Below, one piece after another: positions 35,181 to 46,437 of a stretch of DNA of 64,000 nucleotides. Position numbers and translations under genes: made by a program. Each line of letters opens with the position of its first letter. Position 1 is the stretch's first letter. Source of the stretch: Crossaster papposus (lineage: Eukaryota > Echinodermata > Asteroidea > Velatida > Solasteridae); contig JBAIAA010001523.1 of the NCBI GenBank assembly GCA_037893245.1, positions 19,034 to 83,033 on the forward strand. The letters are read 5' to 3'. Below the pieces are notes generated by a model that had not been told where the DNA came from, did not search any database, and saw only the letters and a list, made by a program, of their open reading frames with translations.

Positions 35181-37550
35181 GTAACCTAAACCCCATAGAC
35201 TTTGTACACGTATTTTCTGCCCGTCACTTTTACCAGAAAACAAAGTCGTATTTCCATAAAACTTAACCCAGGTGAAGACCCTAGAGTGAACTCGTGTCTC
35301 GCAGAAATACGTCATGGTGACGTCATCAGGGGTCACGTGACGTCATCTTAAAGGTGTAATTGATTTAATCTTTGAAATTCAATAACAAATCAACCGCAAA
35401 AGACCGAAACTTAATTTTTGTGGCAGTAGATAGAATAATCCAGGATCTTAATTTTATCTCGTGTGCGTGAAATCACGTGACCCTTCCTTCCGGTCTAAAC
35501 CGGAAGTGCCTCATAATTTGAAAGTTAAAAATGATATGAACTTACTTTCAACGATGTTAGTATCTGGCTACAATGTATTTTTCAAAAAAAATACTTGTGA
35601 CGTCATAACATGTTATAGCGCCCTCTAGCGGCAGTTTGAAAAATTGTTAAAATGAATAATCTGTTGATGTGTGTGGCAAAGTTTGCGGAAATCACTTTAT
35701 AACCGGTGTATTTAATCAGCTTCATGCTAGGAACAAGTCGACGAGAACAAAAAATTATGACGTCACCAGACCGGAAGTTACAATGAAAAGACTTCTTTTC
35801 CTTTGAAAATTCCTAAAAAATTAAACCTGACAGATATAATCTTGATTTTTGCTCTAAAGGTTAGTGTAAAAGTAGTTCTCGAACTTTCCTGTGTTTTGGG
35901 GCAAAAAACGAACTTGGACATACCCTGCGGCACCCTTGAAATTTAATCGTTTTGGCCTAGGCGCATAAAGCATTGACCCCTTACGTGTGCATGGCACACG
36001 TATAATATACATGCTAGTACATGTACGTATACACTGATAGTGTGTATGTATTGAGCGAATGTATCACCACTGACATCGTTCGTGCAAGCACATGTACGCT
36101 CACCCAAGAGGACACTAGCCGCCAACCTGTGAAACAGGATGACGTCATCAAATTGCCGATGGGGAAGGGCGCCGCGTACGACAGGTAGGTAAACACGCTT
36201 TCGGCTACGCAGAATCCAACCCCGTAGACTTTGTAAACGTTGCTTGCACAATTCAAAGCACTTTTAACGGAAAAACAAAGTCGTATTCCCATAAACTTGA
36301 CCCAGGTGAAGACCCAATAGTGAACTCCAGTCTCGCCGACAGACACCACGAAGAAGACGTCATCAGGGCCACGTGACCTTATCTTAAAGGTGGAATTGAT
36401 TTAATCTTTGAAAATCAATAAAACATCAACCGCAAAAGACAGAAACTTGAATTTTGTGGCAATTAATAGAATAATCCAGGATCTTCATTTTATCTCCCGT
36501 GCGTGAAATCACGTGACCCTTCCTTCCGGTCAAAACCGGAAGTGCCTTATAATTTGAAAGTGAAAAATGATATGAACTTACTTTTAACGATGTTATTGTC
36601 TGGCTAGAATAAACTTTTCAAAAAAATTCCGGCAACGTCATAACATGTTATAGCGCCCTCTAGCGGCAGGTTGAAAATGGTTAAAATGATTAATCTGTTG
36701 ATGTGTGTTGCGAAGTTTGCTGAAATAACTTTATAACCGGTGTATATAATCAGCTTCATGCTTAGACCATATTGGGAAGGAGAAATATTTATGACGTCAC
36801 CAAACCGGAAGTTACAATGAAAAGACCGTAAAACCTTAAAACGTCGCTTAAAAATCAACCGCGATAGATATAATCCAGATTTTTGCTTTAATTAGCAAAG
36901 TTAAGACAGCTTTCGAGCTTTCTGTTAATTACGTCACGATGACGTCATCAAGTGTCAGATTACAAGCAACCAACTATTTATAAATTTAATCTTTGAAAAT
37001 CAATATAAAATAAACTGTAAAAGATCTGATTTCGATTTTTAGAGGAATTGATAGATTAATCCACGGTCTTCATAATTTGTATTAAATGCAAAAAAAACTG
37101 ACACTTCCTTCCGGTCCAAACCGGAAGTTCCTTATAATTTAAAAGTAAAAAACGATGTGAACTTACTTTCAACGATGTTAGGAGCTGGCTAGGTTGTAAG
37201 TAACAAAAATGTTAACAGTGACTTCATAAAATGTTAAAGCGCCCTCTAGCGTCATGTTGACAAATGTTACGTCATATTACGATTATATTTGAATTATTAT
37301 GTTTTTAGACGTTGAAGGCAAATCTCAGCAGAGGATCGTGTTAACATAACACCTCATTTTGTGTTGTTAGGTGATAGATAGTTGCACAAAAAGTTCAGAA
37401 ACGTGTGACGTCATCGTTTTAATCAGTTTGAATTGATTTTAATCTGTTTAAATTAACTTAAATTCGGGGTTTTTTTGAAAAAAAATACTCTAAAAAAATG
37501 CGAAAGCGAAAAAGCCCTATGTTCTGTTCCTTGAACAGACGTAGTTCTAG
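35181..37550 (+). mobile_element. Helitron-like unit, long form
   Basis: CTCF-like sites are at 35617, 36652 and 37238. The GTAC-rich segment is at 35880-36250. The end is hairpin CTGTTCCTTGAACAG and CTAG at 37547-37550. Confidence 0.75.
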
Positions 37551-37552
37551 TT

Positions 37553-37582
37553 GGCTTTTTCGCAAATTTTGCGAAAAAGCCT
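37553..37582. repeat. Single palindromic hairpin repeat
   Basis: GGCTTTTTCGC-AAATTTTGCG-AAAAAGCC, followed by the usual TTTGTTTTTGTTCTGA linker and T run. Confidence 0.88.
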
Positions 37583-37625
37583 TTGTTTTTGTTCTGATTT
37601 TTTTTTTTCTTCTTTTTTTCTTTTA

Positions 37626-38997
37626 GTAACCTAAACTCCATAGACTTTGTACACGTTTTTTCTGCCAGTCACTTTTAATAGAAAACAAAGTCGTATTTCC
37701 ATAAAACTTAACCAAGGTGAAGACCCTATAGTGAACTCGTGTCTCGCCGAAAAACGTAATGGTGACGTCATCAGGGGTCACGTGACGTCATCTTAAAGGT
37801 GTAATTGATTTAATCTTGGAAAATCAATAACAAATCAACCGCAAAAGACCGAAACTTAATTTTTGTGGCAATAGATAGAATAATCCAGGATCTTAATTTT
37901 ATCTCGTGTGCGTGAAATCACGTGACCTTTCCTTCCGGTCCAAACCGGAAGTGCCTTATAATTTAAAACTGAAAAATGATATGAACTTACTTTCAACGAT
38001 GTTAGTGTCTGGCTAGAATAAACTTTTCAAAAAAATTACCGGCGACGTCATAACACGTTATAGCGCCCTCTAGCGGCAGGTTGAATAATGGTTAAAATGA
38101 ATAATCTGTTGATGTGTGTGGCGAAGTTTGCTGAAATCATTTTATAACCGGTGTATGTAATCAGCTTCGTGCCAAGAACATATTGAGAAAGAGAAATATT
38201 GATGACGTCACCAAACCGGAAGTTACAATGAAAAGACCTTTAAACCTTTAAAAAAATGCTTAAAAATCAACCGCGATAGATATAATCTAGATTCTTGCTT
38301 CAAATAGCAAAGTTAAGACAGCTCTCGAGCTTTCTGTTAATTACGTCCAGATGACGTCATCAATTGTCAGATTACAAGCAACCAAATATTTCTAGATTTA
38401 ATCTTTAAAAATTGATATAAAATCAACTGTAAGAGATCTGATTTTGATTTTTAAGAGAATTGATAGATTAATCCATGGTCTTCATAATTTGTATTACATG
38501 CAAGAAGACCTGACCCTTCCTTCCGGTCCAAACCGGAAGTGCCTTATAGTTTAAAAGTGGAAAACGATGTTAACTTATTTTCAACGATGTTAGGCGATGG
38601 CTAGGTTGTAAGTAACTACAAAGTTAACGGTAAATTCATAAAATGTTATAGTGCCCTCTAGCGGCATGTTGGCAAATGTTACGTCTTATTACGATTATAT
38701 TTGAATTATTATGTGTTTAGACCTTTAAGCCATAATACAGCAACGAAACGTGCTAACATAACAACTTTTTTTATTGTTAGGTGTATAGATAGTTGCACAA
38801 AAAGTTCACAAACGTGTGACGTCATCGTTTTAATCAGTTTGAATTAATTTTAATCTGTTTAAATTAACTTAAATTCGTTTCCAATGATTTTAAATTGTTT
38901 TGATGGTATAAAAGTTCAATTTTTGAAATATTTAATCTAAACAATTGAGAATGCGAAAAAGCCCTATGTTCTGTTCCTCGAACAGACGTAGTTCTAG
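37626..38997 (+). mobile_element. Helitron-like unit, short form
   Basis: Two modules with CTCF-like sites at 38062 and 38650 (variant GTGCCCTCTAG). CTAG is at 38994-38997, followed by a CTT microsatellite and the next unit. Confidence 0.78.
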
Positions 38998-39036
38998 TTT
39001 CTTCTTCTTCTTCTTCTTCTTTTTTCTTTTCTTTTA

Positions 39037-40368
39037 GTAACCTAAACCCCATAGACTTTGTACACGTTTTTTCTGCCCGTCACTTTTAATAGAAAACAAA
39101 GTCGTATTTACATAAAACTTAACCCAGGTGAAGACCCTATAGTGAACTCGTGTCTCGCAGAAATACGTCATGGTGACGTCATCAGGGGTCACGTGACATT
39201 ATCTTAAAGGTGTAATTGATTTAATCTTTGAAATTCAATAACAAATCAACCGCAAAAGACCGAAACTAAATTGTTGTGGCAATAGATAGAATAATCCAGG
39301 ATCTTAATTTTATCTCGTGTGCGTGAAATTACGTGACCCTTCCTTCCGGTCTAAACCGGAAGTGCCTCATAATTTAAAAGTGAAAAATGATATGAACTTA
39401 CTTTCAACGATGTTAGTGTCTGGCTACAATGTATTTTTCAAAAAAAATATTGGTGACGTCATAACATGTTATAGCGCCCTCTAGCGGCAGTTTGAAAAAT
39501 TGTTAAAATGAATAATCTGTTGATGTGTGTGGCGAAGTTTGCTGAAATCACTTTATAACCGGTGTATTTAATCAGCTGCATGCTTAGACCATATTAGGAA
39601 GGATAAATATTTATGACGTCACCAAACCGGAAGTTACAATGAAAAGACCTTAAAACCTTAAAACGTCGCTTAAAAATCAACCGCGATAGATATAATCCAG
39701 ATTTTTGCTTTAAATAGCAAAGATAAGACAGCTCTCGAGCTTTCTGTTAATTACGTCACGATGACGTCATCAAGTGTCAGATTACAAGCAACCAAATATT
39801 TCTAAATTTAATATTTGAAAATCAATATAAAATAAGCCGTAAAAGATCTGATTTAGATTTTTAAGGGAATTGATAGATTAATCCATGGTCTTCATAATTT
39901 GTATTACATACAAAAAGACCTGACACTTCCTTCCGGTCCAAACCGGAAGTTCCTTATAATTTAAAAGTAAAAAACGATGTGAACTTACTTTCAACGATGT
40001 TAGGAGCTGGCTAGGTTGTAAGTAACAAAAATTAACAGTGACTTCATAAAATGTTAAAGCGCCCTCTAGCGTCATGTTGACAAATGTTACGTCATTTTAC
40101 GATTATATTTGAATTATTACGTTTTTAGACGTTGAAGGCATATCTCAGCAAAGGATCGTGTTAACATAACACCTCATTGTGTGTTGTTAGGTGATAGATA
40201 GTTGCACAAAAAGTTCAGAAACGTGTGACGTCATCGTTTTAATCAGTTTGAATTTATTTTAATCTGTTTAAATTAACTTAAATTCGTTTTTTTTGAAAAA
40301 AAATACTCTAAAAAAATGCGAAAGCGAAAAAGCCCTATGTTCTGTTCCTTAAACAGCCGTAGTTCTAG
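39037..40368 (+). mobile_element. Helitron-like unit, short form
   Basis: CTCF-like sites are at 39473 and 40058. The terminal hairpin is partly degraded (CTGTTCCTTAAACAG) and CTAG is at 40365-40368. A (CTT)n tract follows. Confidence 0.78.
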
Positions 40369-40419
40369 TCTTCTTCTTCTTCTTCTTCTTCTTCTTCTTC
40401 TTCTTCTTTTTTTCTTTTA

Positions 40420-43101
40420 GTAACCTAAACCCCATAGACTTTGTACACGTTTTTTCTGCCCGTCACTTTTAATAGAAAACAAAGTCGTATTTACATAAAA
40501 CTTAACCCAGGTGAAGACCCTATAGTGAACTCGTGTCTCGCAGAAATACGTCATGGTGACGTCGTCAGGGGTCACGTGACGCCATCTTAAAGGTGTAATT
40601 GATTTAATCTTTGAAATTCAATAACAAATCAACCGCAAAAGACCGAAACTAAATTTTTGTGGCAATAGATAGAATAATCCAGGATCTTAATTTTATCTCG
40701 TGTGCGTGAAATCACGTGACCCTTCCTTTCGGTCTAAACCGGAAGTGCCTCATAATTTGAAAGTGAAAAATGATATGAACTTACTTTCAACTATGTTAGT
40801 GTCTGGCTACAATGTATTTTTCAAAAAAAATATTGGTGACGTCATAACATGTTATAGCGCCCTCTAGCGGCAGTTTGAAAAATTGTTCAAATGAATAATC
40901 TGTTGATGTGTGTGGCGAAGTTTGCTGAAATCACTTTATAACCGGTGTATTTAATCAGCTTCATGCTAGGAACAAGTTGACGGGAAGAAAAAATTATGAC
41001 GTCACCAGACCGGAAGTTAGAATGAAAAGACTCCTGTTCCTTTGAAAATTCCTAAAAAAATTAAACCTGACAGATACAATCTTGATTTTTGCTCTAAAGG
41101 TTAATGTAAAAGTAGTTCTCGAACTTCCCTGTGTTTTGGGTTAAAAAACGAACTTGAACATACCCTGCGGCACCCTTGAAATGTAATCGTTTTGGCCTAG
41201 GTGCAAAAAGCATTGACCCCTTACGTGTGCATGGCACACGTATAATAGGGGTGTACATCACTGACCTCTATACATGGACAGATCATCATTGTTTCATTTT
41301 GAAGTCGGCATGCGGAGAAGTGCAACATGGCGGACCCACGACGTGACTCTGTGAGCCAATGAAATGTCCAGGTGTTGATACGATACGTATTACGTAATGT
41401 TTATAAATACAAAATGTACAGAATAAATCCGCTGACCTCCACACCTGGACATTTCATTGGCTCACAGCAGTGACGTCTCGGGTCCGCCATGTTGCACTTC
41501 CAGTTCGCGCCGACTTCAAGTGATAGCACAGCAGAATATGGACAATGGTCCGTCCAGGTGTAGAGGTCAGTGGTGTACATGCCTGTATATGTACGTACGT
41601 ATACACTGATAGTGTACTATTCATTGAGCGAATGTATCACTACTGACATCGTACGTGCATGCAAATGTACGCTCACCCAAGAGGACACTAGCCGCCAACC
41701 AGCGAAACAAATTGACGTCATCAAATTGCCTATGGGGAAGTGCGCTGTGTGCGACAGGCAGGTAAACACGCTCTCGGCTACGCAGAATTCAATCCCATAG
41801 ACTTTGTAAACGTTGTTTGCACAATTCCAAGCACTTTTAACGAAAAACAAAGTCGTATTTCCATAAAACTTAACCCAGGTGAAGACCCTATAGTAAACTC
41901 GTGTCTCGCAGACATACGCCATGGTTACGTCCTCAGGGGTCACGTGACGTCATCTTAAAGGTGCAATTGATTTAATCTTTAAAAATAAATAACAAATCAA
42001 CCACAAAAGACCGAAACTTGATTTGTGTGGCAATAGATAGAATAATCCAGAATCTTCATTTTATCTCGTGTGCGTAAAATCACGTGACCCTTCCTTCCGG
42101 TCCAAACCGGAAGTGCCTCATAATTTAAAAGTGAAAAATGATATGAACTTACTTTCAACGATGTTAGTGTCTGGCTAGAATAAACTTTTCAAAAACAAAA
42201 TCGGCGACGTCATAACTTGTTATAGCACCCTCTAGCGGCAGGTTGGAAAATGGTTAAAATGCAGAATCTGTTGTGTGTGGCGAAGTTTGCTGAAACCACT
42301 TTATAACCGGTGTATATAATCAGCTGCATGCTTAGACCATATTGGGAAGGAGAAATATTTATGACGTCACCAAACCGGAAGTTACAATGAAAAATCCTTT
42401 AAACCTTAAACAATCGCTTAAAAATCACCCGCTATAGATATAATCCAGATTTTTGCATCAGATAGCAAAGTAAAGACAGCTCTCAAGATTTCTGTTAATT
42501 ACGTCACGATGACGTCATCAAATGTCAGATTACAAGCAACCAAATATTTCTAGATTTAATCTTTGAAAATCAATATAAAATCAACTGTAAGAGATCTGAT
42601 TTAGATTTTTAAGGGAATTGATAGATTAATCCATGGTCTTTATAATTTGTATTACATGCAAAAAAAACTGACCCTTACTTCCGGTCCAAACCGGAAGTGC
42701 ATTATAATTTAAAAGTTGAAAACGATGTGAACTTACTTTCAACGATGTTAGGCGCTGGCTAGGTTGTAAGTAACAAACAAGTTAACGGTGACTTCTTAAA
42801 ATGTTATAGCGCCCTCTAGCGGCATGTTGACAAATGTTACGTCATATTACGATTATATTTGAATTATTACGTTTTTCGACCTTTAAGTCATATCTCAGCA
42901 ACGGAACGTGCTAACATAACATACGTTTGTATTGTTAGGTGATAGATAGTTGCACAAAAAGTTCACAAACGTGTGACGTCATCGTTTTAATCAGTTTGGA
43001 TTCATTTTAATCTGTTTAAATTAACTTAAATTCGTTTTCGATGATTTTAAATTATTTTGATGGTATAAAAGTTCAATTTTTGAAAAATTTAATCTAAAAA
43101 A
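40420..43101 (+). mobile_element. Helitron-like unit, 3' end replaced by the Polinton
   Basis: CTCF-like sites are at 40856, 42223 (variant) and 42808. A hAT MITE sits at 41259-41572. The unit runs to TTTAATCTAAAAAA at 43101 and then stops where complete copies read TTGCGA...CTAG. The family reappears at 63243, so the Polinton block interrupts it. Confidence 0.75.
41259..41572. mobile_element. hAT-type MITE, copy 2 (314 bp, 8-bp TSD)
   Basis: It has the same termini and exactly the same length as copy 1. The 8-bp GTGTACAT duplication is at 41251-41258 and 41573-41580. It inserted in a different part of the same host repeat, so this was an independent transposition rather than part of a segmental duplication. 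Confidence 0.9.
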
Positions 43102-43182
43102 CGGTCCATACCGTGCATCGCAACGCAGAAGGAGGAGAGTCAGACCGACTCGGGGCCCCCACCGGACTTGCTTGCGGCTGCC

Positions 43183-43503
43183 ATGGCAGAGCTGTCTGGA
43201 ACAGCGGACTTCTCCAAACCTCCGTTCGTGAAGGGAAAAGTCGCCAAGAAGAGAAAGTTTGGCCCAGATCCCGAACAAGCAGAGAACGACAGGAACGCTG
43301 TCAGATTCAACATCGGAGGTGAGCGTTACGTTAATGTCAAACGTTTCAAGGGGCGAGTCTACGTTAATATCAGAGAACATTATTTCAACGAAGACAAAAC
43401 TAAACTACTGGCAGGAAAGAAGGGGCTGAACCTGACGACTGAGAAATGGATGAATTTGTCCGACCATTGCAAAGCCATCAACGAGGCCATAGACAGGGTC
43501 TAA
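43183..43503 (+). CDS. PC4/Sub1-like single-stranded DNA-binding protein
   Basis: A 106-codon frame with a Kozak-type start (GCTGCCATGGCA). The N-terminal third is basic (KVAKKRKF). Residues about 39-103 match the PC4 C-terminal ssDNA-binding fold: VRFNIGGERYVNV, then RFKGRVYVNIREHY, then KKGLNLTTEKW, with the helix at the end. Cellular PC4 binds ssDNA and RNA polymerase II preinitiation complexes. Here it is the first gene of the Polinton and reads in the same direction as all others, so a role in replication or transcription of the element is a reasonable inference. The frame is intact. I do not recall PC4 as a standard Polinton gene. Confidence 0.75.
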   Translation: MAELSGTADFSKPPFVKGKVAKKRKFGPDPEQAENDRNAVRFNIGGERYVNVKRFKGRVYVNIREHYFNEDKTKLLAGKKGLNLTTEKWMNLSDHCKAINEAIDRV

Positions 43504-43629
43504 CTTTATATTGACACTCTACATCGTAACGCGCCTTACTTTATTTGAGTAGTATTGTTGTTATTAGTTCATTTTATTTTACTATTTTCTTTTAAAATTT
43601 ATTTTTTATTTCATTTTTTACTACACATC

Positions 43630-43951
43630 GAAAGATTCTACAAATCAGTGTATCATCGATCGGCGAGCACGGGCGAGAAGACTCACCAAGCGAATCCTGA
43701 CCAAGTTTATCACGGACGAGATACTCAAGCTAGTCTACAAGGCGCAAGAACAATTGGGGTGCAAGGGGTGCGAAGAGGACTGGACAAGTCAATGGGACCA
43801 CGCGTGTCTGTTCTTCGGCATGAATCCTGAGAGCCGGATCGATGATTTTGTACCGCAGTACCTGGAGGAAGCCATGCAGTTACTTGATACGGGAAAAGTG
43901 CTGCCTATATTTTACGTAGTGGCTGCCCTTTTAGGCGCTGGTTTTTGGTGA
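43630..43951 (+). CDS. CxxC/HxxC putative zinc-binding protein with C-terminal hydrophobic segment (exon, start uncertain)
   Basis: An open frame reads LTKRILTKFITDEI, then LGCKGCEEDWTSQWDHACL (a likely C-x2-C...H-x2-C zinc site), and ends VLPIFYVVAALLGAGFW then TGA at 43951. There is no in-frame ATG near the beginning. A pyrimidine tract followed by possible AG acceptors at about 43637-43650 suggests that this is a 3' exon. Related small CxxC proteins occur in Polintons as far as I recall, but I cannot assign a function. The hydrophobic tail could be a membrane segment. Confidence 0.5.
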
Positions 43952-43955
43952 AAGA

Positions 43956-44105
43956 ATGGACTTGAACATTGAGATAAATGTAATGATCGCAGACGTTTTG
44001 AATGAGTGGAAGATTGATCAATCAGATATTGAGATTTCGTTCTATTCGATGTTATTTGATAACACTACTGAATTGGTTCAATACACAGTCGATCTTATAG
44101 AATGA
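43956..44105 (+). CDS. Small 49-codon ORF, unknown
   Basis: It starts with ATG four bases after the preceding stop and ends in TGA. It is acidic (MDLNIEIN..., ending YTVDLIE). Its close spacing to the upstream gene is the only support. Confidence 0.3.
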   Translation: MDLNIEINVMIADVLNEWKIDQSDIEISFYSMLFDNTTELVQYTVDLIE

Positions 44106-45368
44106 TATTTACAATATCTACAAAATGCAAACCCAAGATTGTTGTAGAATGAAACCAATGGTCTAAAATGGTTACTGTGTCCGAAATAATAGTTTCTTGT
44201 TTAATAATGTTTATCATAATAGTTTAAATGTAAGGAATACGTCGTTAGCATCGGTGTATCTAAGTTAAAGAAATAAATAACATTATTGGTGAAAACAAAA
44301 TCAGAAATGCTTTAGTGTGTTTATTTGTTCTTATGTTCGTTTACATATAATTATTTAATTCGTAGTCTAACGTTAGTCGCTTCAGTATAATTTATTTCAC
44401 TAAATTATATAAAATAAAATAATAATAATCAAACAAAAACAAACAAACGCGGATTTCCGTAAAATATAAAAGAAGAACAAAATGTACAAAAAACAAAACA
44501 AAAAATAGGGTTAAATCAATGAGGGGTTGTGCGTAAATAATGAACGTATTCACTCATAGCCGCCTATTCAAGTTTATTCACGTCAGTGAAGTGAACTGTT
44601 TATCCCAATTTTCTGCGTTAAGACTTAGGTGTTTGCCGTTTCCTCTCGTGTTGACTTGGCTGTTTATCACAATGTCCGGCGTTCTGACTTGAATGTTTAC
44701 CATTTCTCCTCTCCATGTTGACTTGGCTACTTAGTCCTAATGTCCTGCGTTAAGACTTAGGTGTTTGCCATTTCCTCTCGCGTTGACTTGGTTGTTTATC
44801 CCAATGTCCAGCGTTAAGACTTGGGTGTTTATCATTCCCCCCATGTTGACTTGGCTACTTAGTCCTAATGTCTTGCGTTAAGACTTGGGTGTTTATCATT
44901 TCTCCCCCATGTTGACTTGGCTACTTAGTCCTAATGTCTTGCGTTAAGACTTGGGTGTTCCCCACCCATATTGACTTGGTTACTTAGTCCTAAAGTCTTG
45001 CGTTAAGACTTGGGTGTTCCCCACCCATGTTGACTTGATTACTTAGTCCCATTTCCTAAGTTTCTTTTTCTTTTGTTTTTTTGTTTTGTTTTAATCGGCA
45101 TCACCATCTCATCAGGACTTGGTTTCTTATCGGCCCCATTTCCTGCAATATATTTTTGTTTAATCTATGTGCGACGGAAGTTTCACTGTTTAGATTTGGA
45201 TTTACTGATGACCCAAAGTTTAAAGTGCGACTTAACTTGATGTTGGTCTAACACTAAACACGAAACGAACAAAAAACTTTTAAAAAACAAACCACACACA
45301 CACACAAAAACACACACAAAAAAAATCACCCAAATGGTCACCGACGCGTAATTTGAAAGACCCGTTGC
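44106..45368. other. Polinton intergenic region
   Basis: AT-rich. A polyadenylation signal AATAAA lies near 44273. The region includes the 59-67 bp tandem array (annotated separately) and a CA-repeat near 45293-45320. No gene is seen. Confidence 0.5.
44650..45060. repeat. 59-67 bp tandem repeats, about seven units
   Basis: Units begin GTTGACTTGGCTACTTAGTC and contain GCGTTAAGACTTGGGTGTT. Starts are near 44650, 44717, 44782, 44845, 44911, 44970 and 45029. The last two are shorter (59 bp). No coding potential is seen. Confidence 0.85.
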
Positions 45369-45376
45369 TATAAAAA
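45369..45376 (+). promoter_or_regulatory. TATA box upstream of the polymerase gene
   Basis: TATAAAAA lies 69 bp before the ATG at 45438, a normal core-promoter distance allowing a 5' UTR of about 40 bases. Confidence 0.6.
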
Positions 45377-45437
45377 CTAGTCGCGCTTATACCATTTACT
45401 ATTTTCGACGCTTGCTGCTACTGCTGCTGTTGTCATC

Positions 45438-45596
45438 ATGGCACAGCCCGAAGACTACCCATTTTCTCCGGATCCGACGGAGTCTCAGCTGAACCTGATT
45501 GTACGGATGGAAGATGAAGCACTTGCTGGGCCATCCAACGAACCCCGAGTCATCCCAGAGACACCGCCTCATTTACAAGGCATAGAAGATGTACAG
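45438..45596 (+). CDS. DNA polymerase B fusion gene, exon 1
   Basis: ATG in context GTCATCATGG. It encodes 53 residues starting MAQPEDYPFSPDP, acidic and proline-rich, ending at CAG|GTAAGA, a consensus donor. Exon length is 159, so the intron is phase 0. The next exons are at 46377 and 46700. Confidence 0.65.
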
Positions 45597-45734
45597 GTAA
45601 GAAACATTTATTATTTGCAAACTCGTGACTTTGCCATTTCACTCATTCAAACAATTTATGTTGGTATATCGTAAACATTATCTCATTGTACCGCACTCAT
45701 TGGTCTATTTCCCCGTCTTGACTTGTCCGTGACG

Positions 45735-46412
45735 TCACACACAACCATAGGCCCTACTTTATTTTTTTATTTTTGTTTGTTTGTTTGTTTGTTTTAGTTT
45801 TAGTTTTTTTCTTTTCTTATAATATATTGTTGGTAAATATTGTCGCCCCTTTGCTCGTCCGGACTTGTCCGTGACGTCACACGAAACTCGTCTCACATTA
45901 TGTACTCTGCTACGTTTTGCAAACGCAACTCTGCCACCATCCGATACACATCGAACGGTGGTTAATAGGGTAAAACATTATTGAATGTCGTAGTTGGATT
46001 GGACTGTCTGTAAGTTTGGTTTATGCTATTGTTAATTTCAGAACGCGAGGACGAATGCTTTTATATTTGCCAGTCACACACGACCATAGGCCCTACTTTA
46101 TTTTATTTTATTTGTTGTTTGTGTTTTGTTTTGTTTTAGTTTTAGTCTTTCTTATAATATATTGTTGGTAAATATTGTCGCCCCTTTGCTCGTCCGGACT
46201 TGTCCGTGACGTCACACAAAACTCGTCTCACATTATGTACTCTGCTACGTTTTGCAAACGCAACTCTGCCACCATCCGATACACAACGAACGGTGGTCAA
46301 TAGGGTAAAACATTATTGAATGTCGTAGTTGGATTGGACTGTCTGTAAGTTTGGTTTATGCTATTGTTAATTTCAGAACGCGAGGACGAATTATATTTGC
46401 CAATCCTCCCGC
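45735..46412 (+). repeat. 339-bp tandem duplication spanning intron and exon 2
   Basis: Copy 1 starts at 45735 (TCACACACAACCATAGGCCC) and copy 2 at 46074. Both run through CGTCCGGACTTGTCC to the TTTCAG acceptor and the first bases of exon 2. Copy 1 of the exon breaks off after TTTGCC (about 46071). Copy 2 continues but lacks 5 bases relative to copy 1. Confidence 0.85.
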
Positions 46413-46437
46413 AGACTTGTCTGAAGAAGAACCCATG
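46377..46437 (+). pseudogene. DNA polymerase B fusion gene, exon 2 with 5-bp deletion
   Basis: Bounded by TTTCAG| and |GTAAGT. It is 61 bp, so it shifts phase. The duplicated partial copy at 46042-46071 has five more bases (AATGCTTTTATA against AATTATA). With those, the exon would be 66 bp and in phase with both neighbours. The end reads ADLSEEEPM, continuing the acidic N-terminal region. This is therefore a broken exon in the present assembly. Confidence 0.6.

Larger units (their letters stand above)
9852..42825. promoter_or_regulatory. Recurrent CTCF-like sites, one per Helitron-like module
   Basis: The sequence TGCCGCTAGAGGGCGCTA, or its complement, fits the bilaterian CTCF core (CCNNNAGRGGGCGCTA). 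Plus-strand elements carry it as AGCGCCCTCTAGCGGCA. I find it at 9852, 10462 (+); 11477, 12265, 12852, 13901, 14715, 15301, 16345, 17289, 17875, 18358, 19106, 19914, 20499, 21263 (-); 22412, 23448, 24032, 29846, 30433, 31427, 31883, 32953, 34120, 34901, 35617, 36652, 37238, 38062, 38650, 39473, 40058, 40856, 42223, 42808 and 63795 (+). Positions are approximate to a few bases. Binding is inferred from motif only. Confidence 0.6.

Noticed and set aside
43021..43380. Minus-strand frame across the left Polinton junction
   Set aside because: It joins Helitron-like repeat and PC4 antisense sequence, so it cannot be a real gene.
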